Below, piece by piece: positions 45,568 to 53,586 of a DNA stretch of 53,586 nucleotides (the stretch's first letter is position 1; every line of letters starts with the position of its first letter). This stretch comes from CAZEER01 sp964511215 (lineage in GTDB: Bacteria > Fidelibacterota > Marinisomatia > Marinisomatales > UBA1611). The notes below the pieces were generated by a model. The model was given only the letters and a program-made list of their open reading frames with translations. It searched no databases and was not told where the DNA came from. Where the stretch lies: NCBI GenBank assembly GCA_964511215.1, contig CAZEER010000006.1, positions 1 to 53,586 of the forward strand, in the 5' to 3' direction. Both the position numbers and the translations under genes were made by a program.

Positions 45568-48500
45568 ATGAAGGTAAGACCGAGACATATCCAAACTAAC
45601 TGGAAAAATGGTGTTACACATACTTTTCTAGTGCTAGTGCTTCTAGTGATAGTAGCATGTGATTTTGATATCCCCGAAAAATTTGAAATGCCTACATGGT
45701 ACCTAGACCTTAAAATTCCATTAGTACAGACAAGATATGAAATGACGGACCTTGCAAACCCTGAAGCTGGTATCTTTCCAACAGATGATTCTTTGGGATT
45801 TAAAATTGTCCAAGAAGGTGAGATGCCTGCAACTACTTTACCTAAATTACCTGTAATTCCAATAGAACTAGACCAGTCAATATCATCAGGTGAAATTCCA
45901 GGTATTAGTCTAGATATTGAATTACCTGGAATAGCAGTTGAACAAAAAATTGATGCAGTTTTATATGATCTAGCAATCTATCAAGACACAGCGAAATGGT
46001 GTGATATTGTGACTATCGACCTAGGATTTGGATATTCGCAGGATACTTTAATTTGTGTAACTGATACAACTGAAGGTGTGCCTCCTCAGCTTCAAGGAAC
46101 CACAGGTGATACTTTAGGTAGATTATTTTCATTCCCCATTCCAGATGACACTGTCAGGCACATGACTGGTGCAAATTATAATTCCCTGATTGTTGTGTTG
46201 TTTGACTCGTTGATGGGAATAGTATCATCGGCCATAGATACAACTATTGATTTGGGTTTATCATCAATAGATCTTCCTGATGATCCCGCAATTATTGCCA
46301 GTATAGATAGTCTCATTATTGCTAGTCATGTATCTAATAGTACCTATCGTACACTCTTCAAGAATAATGGTATCCCTACTAACCTTAAAAATATTTCTTC
46401 ATATTTAGTTACGGGGAATAGCATACCATTAAATGATTCTCTTGCGAGTCATAACAAAACTTCTGTACAGACTGATTCTACTTTTGAAAAAACCACTGAT
46501 TTATCTGAAAAAGGACTTACGAGCTTTCTTAAAATGTTTACAAATATGTCTCTTGCAGCAGCTCCAGATGATAGTATTCTACAATTTAATCCTGGATCAC
46601 TATACGTAGATTTCCAATTAGCTTTTCAAATGTTTGGTATAAGTGATATTGCTGTAACTACAAATCAAGTATCACTGTCAGATGGTCTTGAAATGGAGCC
46701 TGTCGTTATTCCTGAAATGGACATGACAGAAACAGGAATTAGTCGAATGGAAATTTATGAGAACACCTTGCAAGAGGGCGTTAATTGTGATCCCAGTGAA
46801 TGTATAAATGGGTTGGAGATTTCAAACCTTAATGCAACATTTCCTTTTAAGACGAGTTTTTATTTGAGTTTTGATAATTTTTTTGATGAGAATGGTAATC
46901 AACCTGTTTTTATCATTGATACTCTTCATAGAGATTCAGCTGCAATCAATAAACTATTTAACATGGAAGGGTACAAATTAAAAAGTACTGTACCTGATAA
47001 TGATGGTGATGGTTGGGCAGATAGCGCATTTACAACATTTGATCTGGCATTAGATATTGAAATTCCTGAACAAAATGCTAGGATACCTTTAGATGGTTCA
47101 CCATTAGGTGAGTTTACAATGGATTTGAAGCTTGATAAACTAGAGTTTTCATCCATTGGTGCTAACCTATTTATGGAATTACCATCGGATCCACAAGAGC
47201 AAGAGTTTCCTCCAGGCTTTACTGGTGCGATACCAACTGAAGCTCAAATAGAAATTATTTTCAAAAACCAGATTCAATTACCTATACAAATGAATATGGA
47301 TTTTAAAGGCTACAATTCCCTAGGTGAGCTAACCTACCTTCCAGTAAATATTGACAATGTTGGGTATCCATGCATGGATGATGGAGATTGCGATAATGTT
47401 CCAGATACTGATACTGCTTTAACTATTATTGCTCTGAATAAGTTGGGTACGACAATCACAATTTATGAAGATATTGAAGATACTATTCCTTTTTACCAAA
47501 ATACAGAGATACCTTGTGATACTTGTGCAACTATTATTGATTTATTAGCATCTAATCCAACAACATTAATTATAGATCCCAAAGCTAAAGTTGATGGACG
47601 TGGTAGAATAGAGGGAGGTAAAGCACTTGGAGGCGGGTTTAGAGTAACAATTCCTTTTGTTCTTCAACTTTTACCAATGACATTTATGGGAGGAACAGCA
47701 ACAAAAATAGAAGAATTTGAGCATGATACACGATATAAAATAAGGAATAGTCTAATAGAGACAAACCTTGTTTCAAATATAACAAATGCAATGCCTTTTG
47801 GTGCTGAAGTTGCAGTTTTAATGAGTAATGATTCAGTGTTTCCTACTGATACTTCAAGGGAACAATTAATTTATTTCAGAGATTCAGTATTAGTGAAGAA
47901 TGACCCCATAATGTACGAATCTACCGATAGTCTATATATTATTAAAAAATGTAGTGATCTTTCTCCTGATAGTAGCAATATCTATATTTATAAAATTATG
48001 ACAGATTATTCCGAATGTGTAGATGGATTGCCCTATATTGTGAAGTCAGAAGGTTCGGCTACTGATACAGTAATTTCATATGTAGATACTCTTTTCAAAT
48101 TTTACTTACCTAATCCTAATTCATACTATGGTGCAGATGATACATTAGGTTTTCCTGAAGGAATGGTTGCAGAACCTGGGTCAGGGATATACGAGAGCAC
48201 AATTGATTCATCTAAAATTTACTTATTAACGGATTTTGGTGATCATTACACTATGCCGCGATTTCACATCCCTGGTACCGATAGTATTGGTGTTTTTCTT
48301 TCAGTAAATGATTTCTTAGAATTTAGTTCATTTATTACATTTAGATTAAGTAGCTCTGGGGCATTTGGGTCAGTGGAAAATGAATTAATAATAACTTACC
48401 CTAATGGTGGACCTGGAGAAATTCTATTTACTGATGAGATTTATGAAATATTATGGGCTTCCTATGGTGCAGGTAGTGAACTTGTAAGCTTATTTTTCTC

Positions 48501-48774
48501 TACTTCTACGAGTAATGATACGACTAAATATAAAAAAAGATCATGTGTAATAAATGATGGTTGGACTGTGATTGAAGAAAATATTGAAAATACAGGATCA
48601 TTTAGCTGGGACTTATCATCTAGTGGATTATCTGAAACTGATTCATTAAGACTGAAAATTATTTCTTCAGATGGACAATCTTGTGATATCAATGGTTCTT
48701 TTATCAAAGTAAAATCCCCGAGCAGATCACTTAATTTTGCTGGTAAACCGCAACTAACAACTTTACACAGATGA
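45568..48774 (+). CDS. Large predicted lipoprotein of unknown function
   Basis: A 1068-residue protein. A hydrophobic segment ends in VIVAC (C31), a good lipobox, although the charged stretch before it is long (about 18 residues). The mature part is rich in Asp, Pro and beta-type alternation with repeated short acidic/Pro phrases. It contains a DxDxDG-type possible calcium site (DNDGDGWAD, about residues 477-485) and four or more cysteines in pairs (CDPSEC, CDTC). The last 110 residues resemble the Kre9/Knh1-like carbohydrate-associated beta domain (ITYPNGG, ILWAS, TGSFSWDL). No enzyme motif was recognised. It overlaps the next, barrel-type gene by ATGA, so the two likely act together at the outer membrane. 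Confidence 0.7.
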   Translation: MKVRPRHIQTNWKNGVTHTFLVLVLLVIVACDFDIPEKFEMPTWYLDLKIPLVQTRYEMTDLANPEAGIFPTDDSLGFKIVQEGEMPATTLPKLPVIPIELDQSISSGEIPGISLDIELPGIAVEQKIDAVLYDLAIYQDTAKWCDIVTIDLGFGYSQDTLICVTDTTEGVPPQLQGTTGDTLGRLFSFPIPDDTVRHMTGANYNSLIVVLFDSLMGIVSSAIDTTIDLGLSSIDLPDDPAIIASIDSLIIASHVSNSTYRTLFKNNGIPTNLKNISSYLVTGNSIPLNDSLASHNKTSVQTDSTFEKTTDLSEKGLTSFLKMFTNMSLAAAPDDSILQFNPGSLYVDFQLAFQMFGISDIAVTTNQVSLSDGLEMEPVVIPEMDMTETGISRMEIYENTLQEGVNCDPSECINGLEISNLNATFPFKTSFYLSFDNFFDENGNQPVFIIDTLHRDSAAINKLFNMEGYKLKSTVPDNDGDGWADSAFTTFDLALDIEIPEQNARIPLDGSPLGEFTMDLKLDKLEFSSIGANLFMELPSDPQEQEFPPGFTGAIPTEAQIEIIFKNQIQLPIQMNMDFKGYNSLGELTYLPVNIDNVGYPCMDDGDCDNVPDTDTALTIIALNKLGTTITIYEDIEDTIPFYQNTEIPCDTCATIIDLLASNPTTLIIDPKAKVDGRGRIEGGKALGGGFRVTIPFVLQLLPMTFMGGTATKIEEFEHDTRYKIRNSLIETNLVSNITNAMPFGAEVAVLMSNDSVFPTDTSREQLIYFRDSVLVKNDPIMYESTDSLYIIKKCSDLSPDSSNIYIYKIMTDYSECVDGLPYIVKSEGSATDTVISYVDTLFKFYLPNPNSYYGADDTLGFPEGMVAEPGSGIYESTIDSSKIYLLTDFGDHYTMPRFHIPGTDSIGVFLSVNDFLEFSSFITFRLSSSGAFGSVENELIITYPNGGPGEILFTDEIYEILWASYGAGSELVSLFFSTSTSNDTTKYKKRSCVINDGWTVIEENIENTGSFSWDLSSSGLSETDSLRLKIISSDGQSCDINGSFIKVKSPSRSLNFAGKPQLTTLHR

Positions 48775-50153
48775 AAAAATATGCTTTAGTAATAATTTTT
48801 ATTGTTTATTCAATTCAGGCTCAGACGAAGCGTGACCCAAGAGTTGTTGCTATGGCAGGAGCATATACAACTATTGCTGAAGGTGTTTTCAGTATTGGCT
48901 ATAATCCAGGTCTAATTGGTTTACAACAAGACAAGCCTTACATGATTCAAGGTTTTCAATTGGATTTTGGATTTATCGGGAATTTTTTCTCAATAGAAAA
49001 TATAGCACAGTACAGTGGTGATACTTTGAATACTAAGGAAAAAAATAGACTTTTTAATACATTGAGAGAAGCAGATGGTTTATCTTTTTTTATGGATACT
49101 CATATGCCGATACCATTATTAAATATTTCAAGGAATAATCTAGCATTTACAGCTAACAATATAATTTTACAAAATTATAAGCTTCCGATAGGATTACTTG
49201 AATTAATTTTTTATGGTAATGGACAAAAAGCAAATCTTGATCTGGAATTTAATTATGAAATATTAGGCATAAATGAATATGGTTTATCTTTTGGCATACC
49301 ATTCAAGTATATGTCCTTTGGGATTACAGCAAAATATATTCAGGGTCTGTTTTATTTGGGTGTTGATGAAGATTCTTCTTCATCTCACTTAATAACAGAT
49401 GATTTAGGCATATATGGTAATGGGAAATATATTATACGCCAAGGTGTAGGTGGTACAGGTTTTGGTGTAGATATAGGCGCGGTTTCAAGACCTTTAAATG
49501 GTTGGACTTTCGGTGCATCTTTAATTAATGCGGTTGGAAGTATTCGTTGGGAGCAAGGATCTGAAAATGGCAATACTGGGATAAATCCCCTAACGAATAA
49601 TTTTTATCCATTTACATGGGGTGATGAAACTTTAGACCCAAATGAATCAATATTATATACATTTAATATTGATACAATTCGAGCTGATAAATTATCGAAT
49701 GATTCTCTATTTACAAATGAAACGGTCTTTTTTATTCCAAAAAAGACAAAAGATTTTGAGACTCGTATTCCAGCAACATTTCGTTTAGGTTTATCCAAAA
49801 ATTTTGGCAATTTTTTAATGGCATCAGATCTTGTTGCTGGATTTGAAAACAAATATTATTCACAGAAGCAATGGAAATGGTCAATCGGTACAGAATGGAC
49901 AAGAATGCCTAATCTACCACTTCGTATTGGATTTGGTTGGGGTGGTGGAGATATGCAAGAATTGGGAATGGGATTTGGATTGCGTAAAAGTAGGTTTATG
50001 TTTGATTTTGGGTTTGCTTTTAGAAATGGGATGTGGTTGCATACTATGAAAGGGTTAAACCTTTCTTTTGGAATTACATTTTTAGGTAAACAGAAAAGTA
50101 ATGATTTATTAGATGACGATGGTCCACAGCCCCAGCCAATAGAAGAAAATTAA
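48771..50153 (+). CDS. Predicted outer-membrane beta-barrel protein (PorV/FadL-like, DUF5723-type)
   Basis: A 460-residue protein with a signal peptide (ending IQAQ). Right after it comes RVVAMAGAYTTIAEGVFSIGYNPG, which is the N-terminal pattern of PorV/FadL-like and DUF5723 barrels (G-x-A-YT-A, then x-NPA/G). Repeated 10-12 residue alternating strands ending in aromatic residues follow, and a short Pro-rich tail. Type IX secretion uses such a barrel as shuttle for sorting-domain proteins, but assignment to PorV itself is not secure. It overlaps the unknown lipoprotein by 4 bases, which suggests a stoichiometric partner. A divergent family member is likely. Confidence 0.72.
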   Translation: MKKYALVIIFIVYSIQAQTKRDPRVVAMAGAYTTIAEGVFSIGYNPGLIGLQQDKPYMIQGFQLDFGFIGNFFSIENIAQYSGDTLNTKEKNRLFNTLREADGLSFFMDTHMPIPLLNISRNNLAFTANNIILQNYKLPIGLLELIFYGNGQKANLDLEFNYEILGINEYGLSFGIPFKYMSFGITAKYIQGLFYLGVDEDSSSSHLITDDLGIYGNGKYIIRQGVGGTGFGVDIGAVSRPLNGWTFGASLINAVGSIRWEQGSENGNTGINPLTNNFYPFTWGDETLDPNESILYTFNIDTIRADKLSNDSLFTNETVFFIPKKTKDFETRIPATFRLGLSKNFGNFLMASDLVAGFENKYYSQKQWKWSIGTEWTRMPNLPLRIGFGWGGGDMQELGMGFGLRKSRFMFDFGFAFRNGMWLHTMKGLNLSFGITFLGKQKSNDLLDDDGPQPQPIEEN

Positions 50154-50163
50154 AATTTTCCCA

Positions 50164-51258
50164 CTATGTTTTCGCTTTTTTGAATAGTATTATTCCACCA
50201 ATAATAAATATTATATTTCCTAACCAGGCTGATAGAATAGGTGCCAATATACCTTTAAATCCAAGAGATTGTCCAAACTTAATAAATGCATAATAGCCAA
50301 AAATCACAAATACGCTAGCACCTGCAGCAAACGAAAATCCTCCTTTTTCTTTTAATACAACTAAAGGTATCCCACAAAGAACTACTATCAAGTTAGTAAA
50401 AGCAAAGGATATTTTTAGATAGCGGGTCACTTCCCACTTTAATGTATCAACTCCATTCGATTTTAGTTTTTCAATCATATCTGTCAATCTATAATAATCT
50501 AATTCATCTGGTTTTCTTGCTTGTTGTTGTATATCACTTGGTGTAAACCCAAGTTTGATGAGTGTATCTTTTGTACCTAAAATTACATTTACCTCGTTAC
50601 CATCTTCATTAAAATTTCGGATAGAATAATCTTTCAGAGTCCACATTTCTGCTTGCTCATTCCAGTTTATTTTTTTCGCATCAATTCTTGTGCGAATAGA
50701 TGTATTACCTAAACCTATAAAAGTTAAATCATTCCCAGTGGTTTTTTGAATATAATATTTAGCTAAAGATATATGTGAGTTTGAGCTTTTTTGAAGTACG
50801 ATATCTTTTAATAATTTTTTTAATTTATGTCTGGATTTTTTTTTAACATAGTCTCTATCGATTTCAAATCGTTTTTCATTGCCATATGCCACCAGTTTAT
50901 TATCAAGAATAAAAGATATTCCTGAAAGTAATAAACCACAAAATATAAGAGGAATAGCTAAACGATAGAGACTTATACCGGATGCTTTCATAGCTGTCCA
51001 TTCGTTCCGTTTTGCAATTGCCCCAAAGCTCATAACTGTAGATATCAATACAGACATGGGTAGACCAATACTCAAAAAATATGGTAGAGTATAAAAATAA
51101 TATTTTAAAACAATATTGCTTGGTACTTGATTATCAATAAAACGATCTAAATTCTCAATAAGATCAACGATAATAAATATAGATAGAAATCCTATGAGTG
51201 ATAAACCAAGGATAATAGAAAATTGGCGAATGAGATATCGGTCAAACTTAATTAGCAT
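50164..51258 (-). CDS. LptF/LptG-family permease (YjgP/YjgQ)
   Basis: A 364-residue inner-membrane protein with three helices near the N-terminus, a large periplasmic beta-jellyroll region (about 110-270) and three helices at the C-terminus, the layout of LptF/LptG. The opening LIKFDRYLIRQF and AKRNEWTAMKASGISLYR match the coupling-helix region that contacts the LptB ATPase. These proteins pull LPS from the inner membrane and push it along the Lpt bridge. LptF versus LptG cannot be settled here, and the partner and lptB are not nearby. Transcribed against the barrel gene, 10 bp between stops. Confidence 0.9.
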   Translation of the reverse strand: MLIKFDRYLIRQFSIILGLSLIGFLSIFIIVDLIENLDRFIDNQVPSNIVLKYYFYTLPYFLSIGLPMSVLISTVMSFGAIAKRNEWTAMKASGISLYRLAIPLIFCGLLLSGISFILDNKLVAYGNEKRFEIDRDYVKKKSRHKLKKLLKDIVLQKSSNSHISLAKYYIQKTTGNDLTFIGLGNTSIRTRIDAKKINWNEQAEMWTLKDYSIRNFNEDGNEVNVILGTKDTLIKLGFTPSDIQQQARKPDELDYYRLTDMIEKLKSNGVDTLKWEVTRYLKISFAFTNLIVVLCGIPLVVLKEKGGFSFAAGASVFVIFGYYAFIKFGQSLGFKGILAPILSAWLGNIIFIIGGIILFKKAKT

Positions 51259-51319
51259 TATATTCTATACTATTTAAAGCGAATTTCAGGATAATGTACC
51301 AATAATAAAATGATATAGA

Positions 51320-52681
51320 ATGAATATTTATAAATTTTTAGATTCTTCAATTTCTGCATTAGCTGGTTTTCTCTGGGGTACACCATTAGTATTGTTGCTT
51401 CTAGGCGGCGGGATATTTTTTGTTTTTTATAGTCGTTTAATTCCTCTGCTATATTTTAAACATGGCATCGATATCCTAATGGGTAAATATGATTCTGATG
51501 ATGCGCCCGGTCAAATAACACATTTTGAAGCACTTTCTAGTGCACTAGCAGGTACGGTTGGAATGGGAAATATAGCTGGTGTTGCTGTTGCAATTCATAC
51601 AGGTGGACCTGGTGCTATTTTCTGGATGTGGGTTACTGCGATATTAGGAATGAGTACAAAATATTTTACATGTACTCTTGCTGTTATGTATCGAGGAAAT
51701 GATGATAAAGGTGAGATTCAGGGTGGTGTAATGTATTTTATTGAAAAAGGTCTAGGAGAAAAATTCCGACCATTATCGATAATGTTTAGTGTCTCAGGTC
51801 TATTTGGTAGTCTTGTATTTTTCCAAGCAAATCAATTATCTCAAATAATTAGAGATTTTATTTTTACACCTTTGGTATTATTTCAAGAAAATATTTTTAT
51901 TGGTAATCTTTTAACGGGAATTTTTGTTGCTGGATTAGTGGGTGTAGTTATTTTTGGTGGTATTCAACGTATTGCAAAGGTTGCAAGTAAGATGGTTCCC
52001 TTTATGGTTGGAATCTATTTATTTGTTGCAATCATTATATTAGGAAAAAATTTTTGGAAAATACCTGAGATATTTTCTTTGATTATTCAAGATGCTTTTA
52101 CTGGATCAGCAGTAACAGGTGGAGCGTTAGGTAGTATGATTATAATTGGAGTTCGTCGAGGATTATTTTCAAATGAAGCAGGTACTGGAACAGAAACTAT
52201 GGCACATGGTGCTGCCAAAACAAAAGAACCAGTTAGAGAAGGATTGGTTGCAATGCTTGGACCGTTTATTGATACAATCATTGTTTGTTCTATCACGGCT
52301 ATGATCATTCTAATTAGTGGTGTATATAATCTGGATTACAATGGAGTAACATTGACAGCTGCAGCATTTGAAGCTGAGCTTGGGTTATCTGGCCAAATAT
52401 TTTTAATTATTGCAGTCTTGACATTTGCATTTTCAACAATGTTTGGCTATTCTTATTACGGTAGAAAATGTGTTAGTTATTTATTTGGTACTCGGTGGAA
52501 AAGTGCATATAACTGGGTATATATAGTGACTATAATTATTGCTTCAGTAACATCCATAGATATTGCCGTCAATTTTGTAGATAGTGCCTATGCATTAATG
52601 GTTATTCCAACAATGGTTGGAACCCTTCTACTTTCACCAAAAGTTATAACTGAATCAAAACGATATTTTTCTAGTTTATAA
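51320..52681 (+). CDS. Sodium:alanine/glycine symporter (AGCS family)
   Basis: A 453-residue membrane protein with about 11 helices. Family motifs are ALSSALAGTVGMGNIAGVAV, GGPGAIFWMWVTA and NEAGTGTETMAHGAAKT, which line the Na+ and substrate site. It imports alanine or glycine with Na+. It starts 61 bp from the divergent lptF/G-type gene, so a promoter region is shared. Its stop overlaps the convergent prmA stop by 6 bp. Confidence 0.94.
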   Translation: MNIYKFLDSSISALAGFLWGTPLVLLLLGGGIFFVFYSRLIPLLYFKHGIDILMGKYDSDDAPGQITHFEALSSALAGTVGMGNIAGVAVAIHTGGPGAIFWMWVTAILGMSTKYFTCTLAVMYRGNDDKGEIQGGVMYFIEKGLGEKFRPLSIMFSVSGLFGSLVFFQANQLSQIIRDFIFTPLVLFQENIFIGNLLTGIFVAGLVGVVIFGGIQRIAKVASKMVPFMVGIYLFVAIIILGKNFWKIPEIFSLIIQDAFTGSAVTGGALGSMIIIGVRRGLFSNEAGTGTETMAHGAAKTKEPVREGLVAMLGPFIDTIIVCSITAMIILISGVYNLDYNGVTLTAAAFEAELGLSGQIFLIIAVLTFAFSTMFGYSYYGRKCVSYLFGTRWKSAYNWVYIVTIIIASVTSIDIAVNFVDSAYALMVIPTMVGTLLLSPKVITESKRYFSSL

Positions 52682-53557
52682 TTCACCGCTTAAAAGATTC
52701 CAACCTCTAGATTTTGTTTTGATATCCAATTGAATCCAATCCGAAAATGCTTTGATTACAGAATCTGTTTGATGGTCGAGGACACCACACAGAACAATTT
52801 TTTTTAATGTGATATTTTTTAATACGGGAGATAGTTTGATTAAAATAATAGAAAGAATATTAGCGACTACTATATCGAATGAATGTTCGATGGATTTATA
52901 ATTCAAATCTAAAAATGGAATATCATAACCATTTAATTCATTGTTATGATTTGCATTTTCAATCGCTCTTGTATCTATATCAACTCCTGTAATATGTTTA
53001 ACCCCCAATGCTCTTGCTGCGATGGATAATATTCCTGATCCGGTTCCATAATCTAAAATCGAATTTGATTGCTTTATATTTTTTTCGAGCCACTGTAAAC
53101 AGAGTTGTGTAGTGGGATGTGAACCTGTACCAAAACCACTTCCAGGATCAATAATTATAGTATTACCTTTAAAATTTTCATCAATTTTCCATGGTGGTAC
53201 AATACGCAAGGATGGAGAAATTATAATTTCATTAAATTTGGATTGGGTGTGTTTGACCCAGTCAGTATCATGAAACAGATTTTCAAAATATTCGAAAGGT
53301 GTATTTGGATTGAGTTTTTTTGATATTTCATGAATCAGTTTTTCAGTTGGGTAATCGAACTCAACAAGTAATATAATATAATGAGTATCGCCATGAATTA
53401 TCATTTGCTTATCATTATAATGAAACCAGTCGGAGGTTTTAGGATTTCTTTTATCTTTGACCGTAACAGATAAAACTTCTAATTCAATTAAGTCATCAAT
53501 TAGATCATCTAATTTTTCCCCAGGTATGTTTAGAGTAATATTTTTCCAGGTCTTCAC
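52676..53557 (-). CDS. prmA: Ribosomal protein L11 methyltransferase
   Basis: A 293-residue enzyme that methylates ribosomal protein L11. The N-terminal substrate-recruiting domain is followed by the linker DTDWVKHTQSKF and a SAM-binding domain with DPGSGFGTGSHPTT and LDYGTGSGILSIAARALG, then the VDIDTRAI acidic motif and VVANILSIIL active-site motif. Length equals E. coli PrmA. GTG start at 53557 aligns with the usual N-terminus; the frame stays open up to the window edge, but no upstream start is needed. Confidence 0.95.
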   Translation of the reverse strand: MKTWKNITLNIPGEKLDDLIDDLIELEVLSVTVKDKRNPKTSDWFHYNDKQMIIHGDTHYIILLVEFDYPTEKLIHEISKKLNPNTPFEYFENLFHDTDWVKHTQSKFNEIIISPSLRIVPPWKIDENFKGNTIIIDPGSGFGTGSHPTTQLCLQWLEKNIKQSNSILDYGTGSGILSIAARALGVKHITGVDIDTRAIENANHNNELNGYDIPFLDLNYKSIEHSFDIVVANILSIILIKLSPVLKNITLKKIVLCGVLDHQTDSVIKAFSDWIQLDIKTKSRGWNLLSGEL

Positions 53558-53586
53558 AGATTCGTAATTTACATGATATGAAATCA

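Noticed and set aside
1..53586. tRNA, rRNA, origin or prophage
   Set aside because: No cloverleaf-like or rRNA segments were recognised in the intergenic gaps, which are all under about 225 bp, and no phage structural genes are present.

Overview
The window is AT-rich bacterial chromosome (roughly one third G+C by eye). It carries 39 protein genes, one of them cut by the left edge. I found no rRNA, tRNA, CRISPR array, insertion sequence or prophage. The best guess for the source is a marine Marinimicrobia (SAR406)-like or related Bacteroidota/FCB-group bacterium. The reasons are the C-terminal sorting domain with an FPNPFNP motif on a giant secreted protein, many lipoproteins and outer-membrane barrels, gluzincin and AGCS/SSS/DAACS transporters typical of marine heterotrophs, and frequent TTG/GTG starts with 4-base gene overlaps. 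The taxon is inferred from gene content only. A run of exactly 100 N inside htrA shows this is a draft assembly scaffold.

Layout. 1-610: C-terminal half of a sensor histidine kinase. 660-8473: tightly overlapping housekeeping operon yajC-def-fmt-rsmB-PASTA protein-CTP-type lipid kinase-BatA/VWA protein-hflX. 8697-12440 (minus): a dicarboxylate/glutamate symporter with an internal exact 107-bp duplication (period 114 bp), and a DUF255 thioredoxin-domain protein. 12575-14139: a RecB-like PD-(D/E)XK nuclease overlapping a DnaQ-like exonuclease. 14235-16421: an SSS symporter and a convergent GNAT. 16519-25078: pyrF-pyrE-cyclophilin lipoprotein-patatin-dsbD-tlpA-M1 peptidase fused to an Omp85-like barrel. 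25193-28978: a 1261-residue secreted multidomain protein with dockerin, cohesin-like and sorting domains. 29083-30321: htrA with an assembly gap.

30441-36500: ileS-dksA-lspA-rluD-xerC, then pckA (36518-38158). 38183-45502: a methionine/SAM-cycle unit metH-metF-metK-ahcY headed by a SAM-II riboswitch and an intrinsic terminator whose U-tract touches the metH start codon, and closed by a second terminator. 45568-50153: a large unknown lipoprotein translationally coupled to an outer-membrane barrel protein. 50164-53557: lptF/lptG-type permease (minus), Na+/alanine symporter (plus) and prmA (minus).

How it works together. The SAM block recycles homocysteine to methionine, makes SAM and removes SAH, with feedback from SAM sensed in the leader RNA. 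The pyrF-to-M1 block and the 45-51 kb block point to envelope biogenesis and surface proteolysis. The three secondary transporters suggest Na+- or H+-coupled uptake of amino acids and dicarboxylates. The most noteworthy items are the SAM-II/terminator leader, the M1-Omp85 fusion, the recent in-frame duplication in the symporter, and the unknown lipoprotein-barrel pair.
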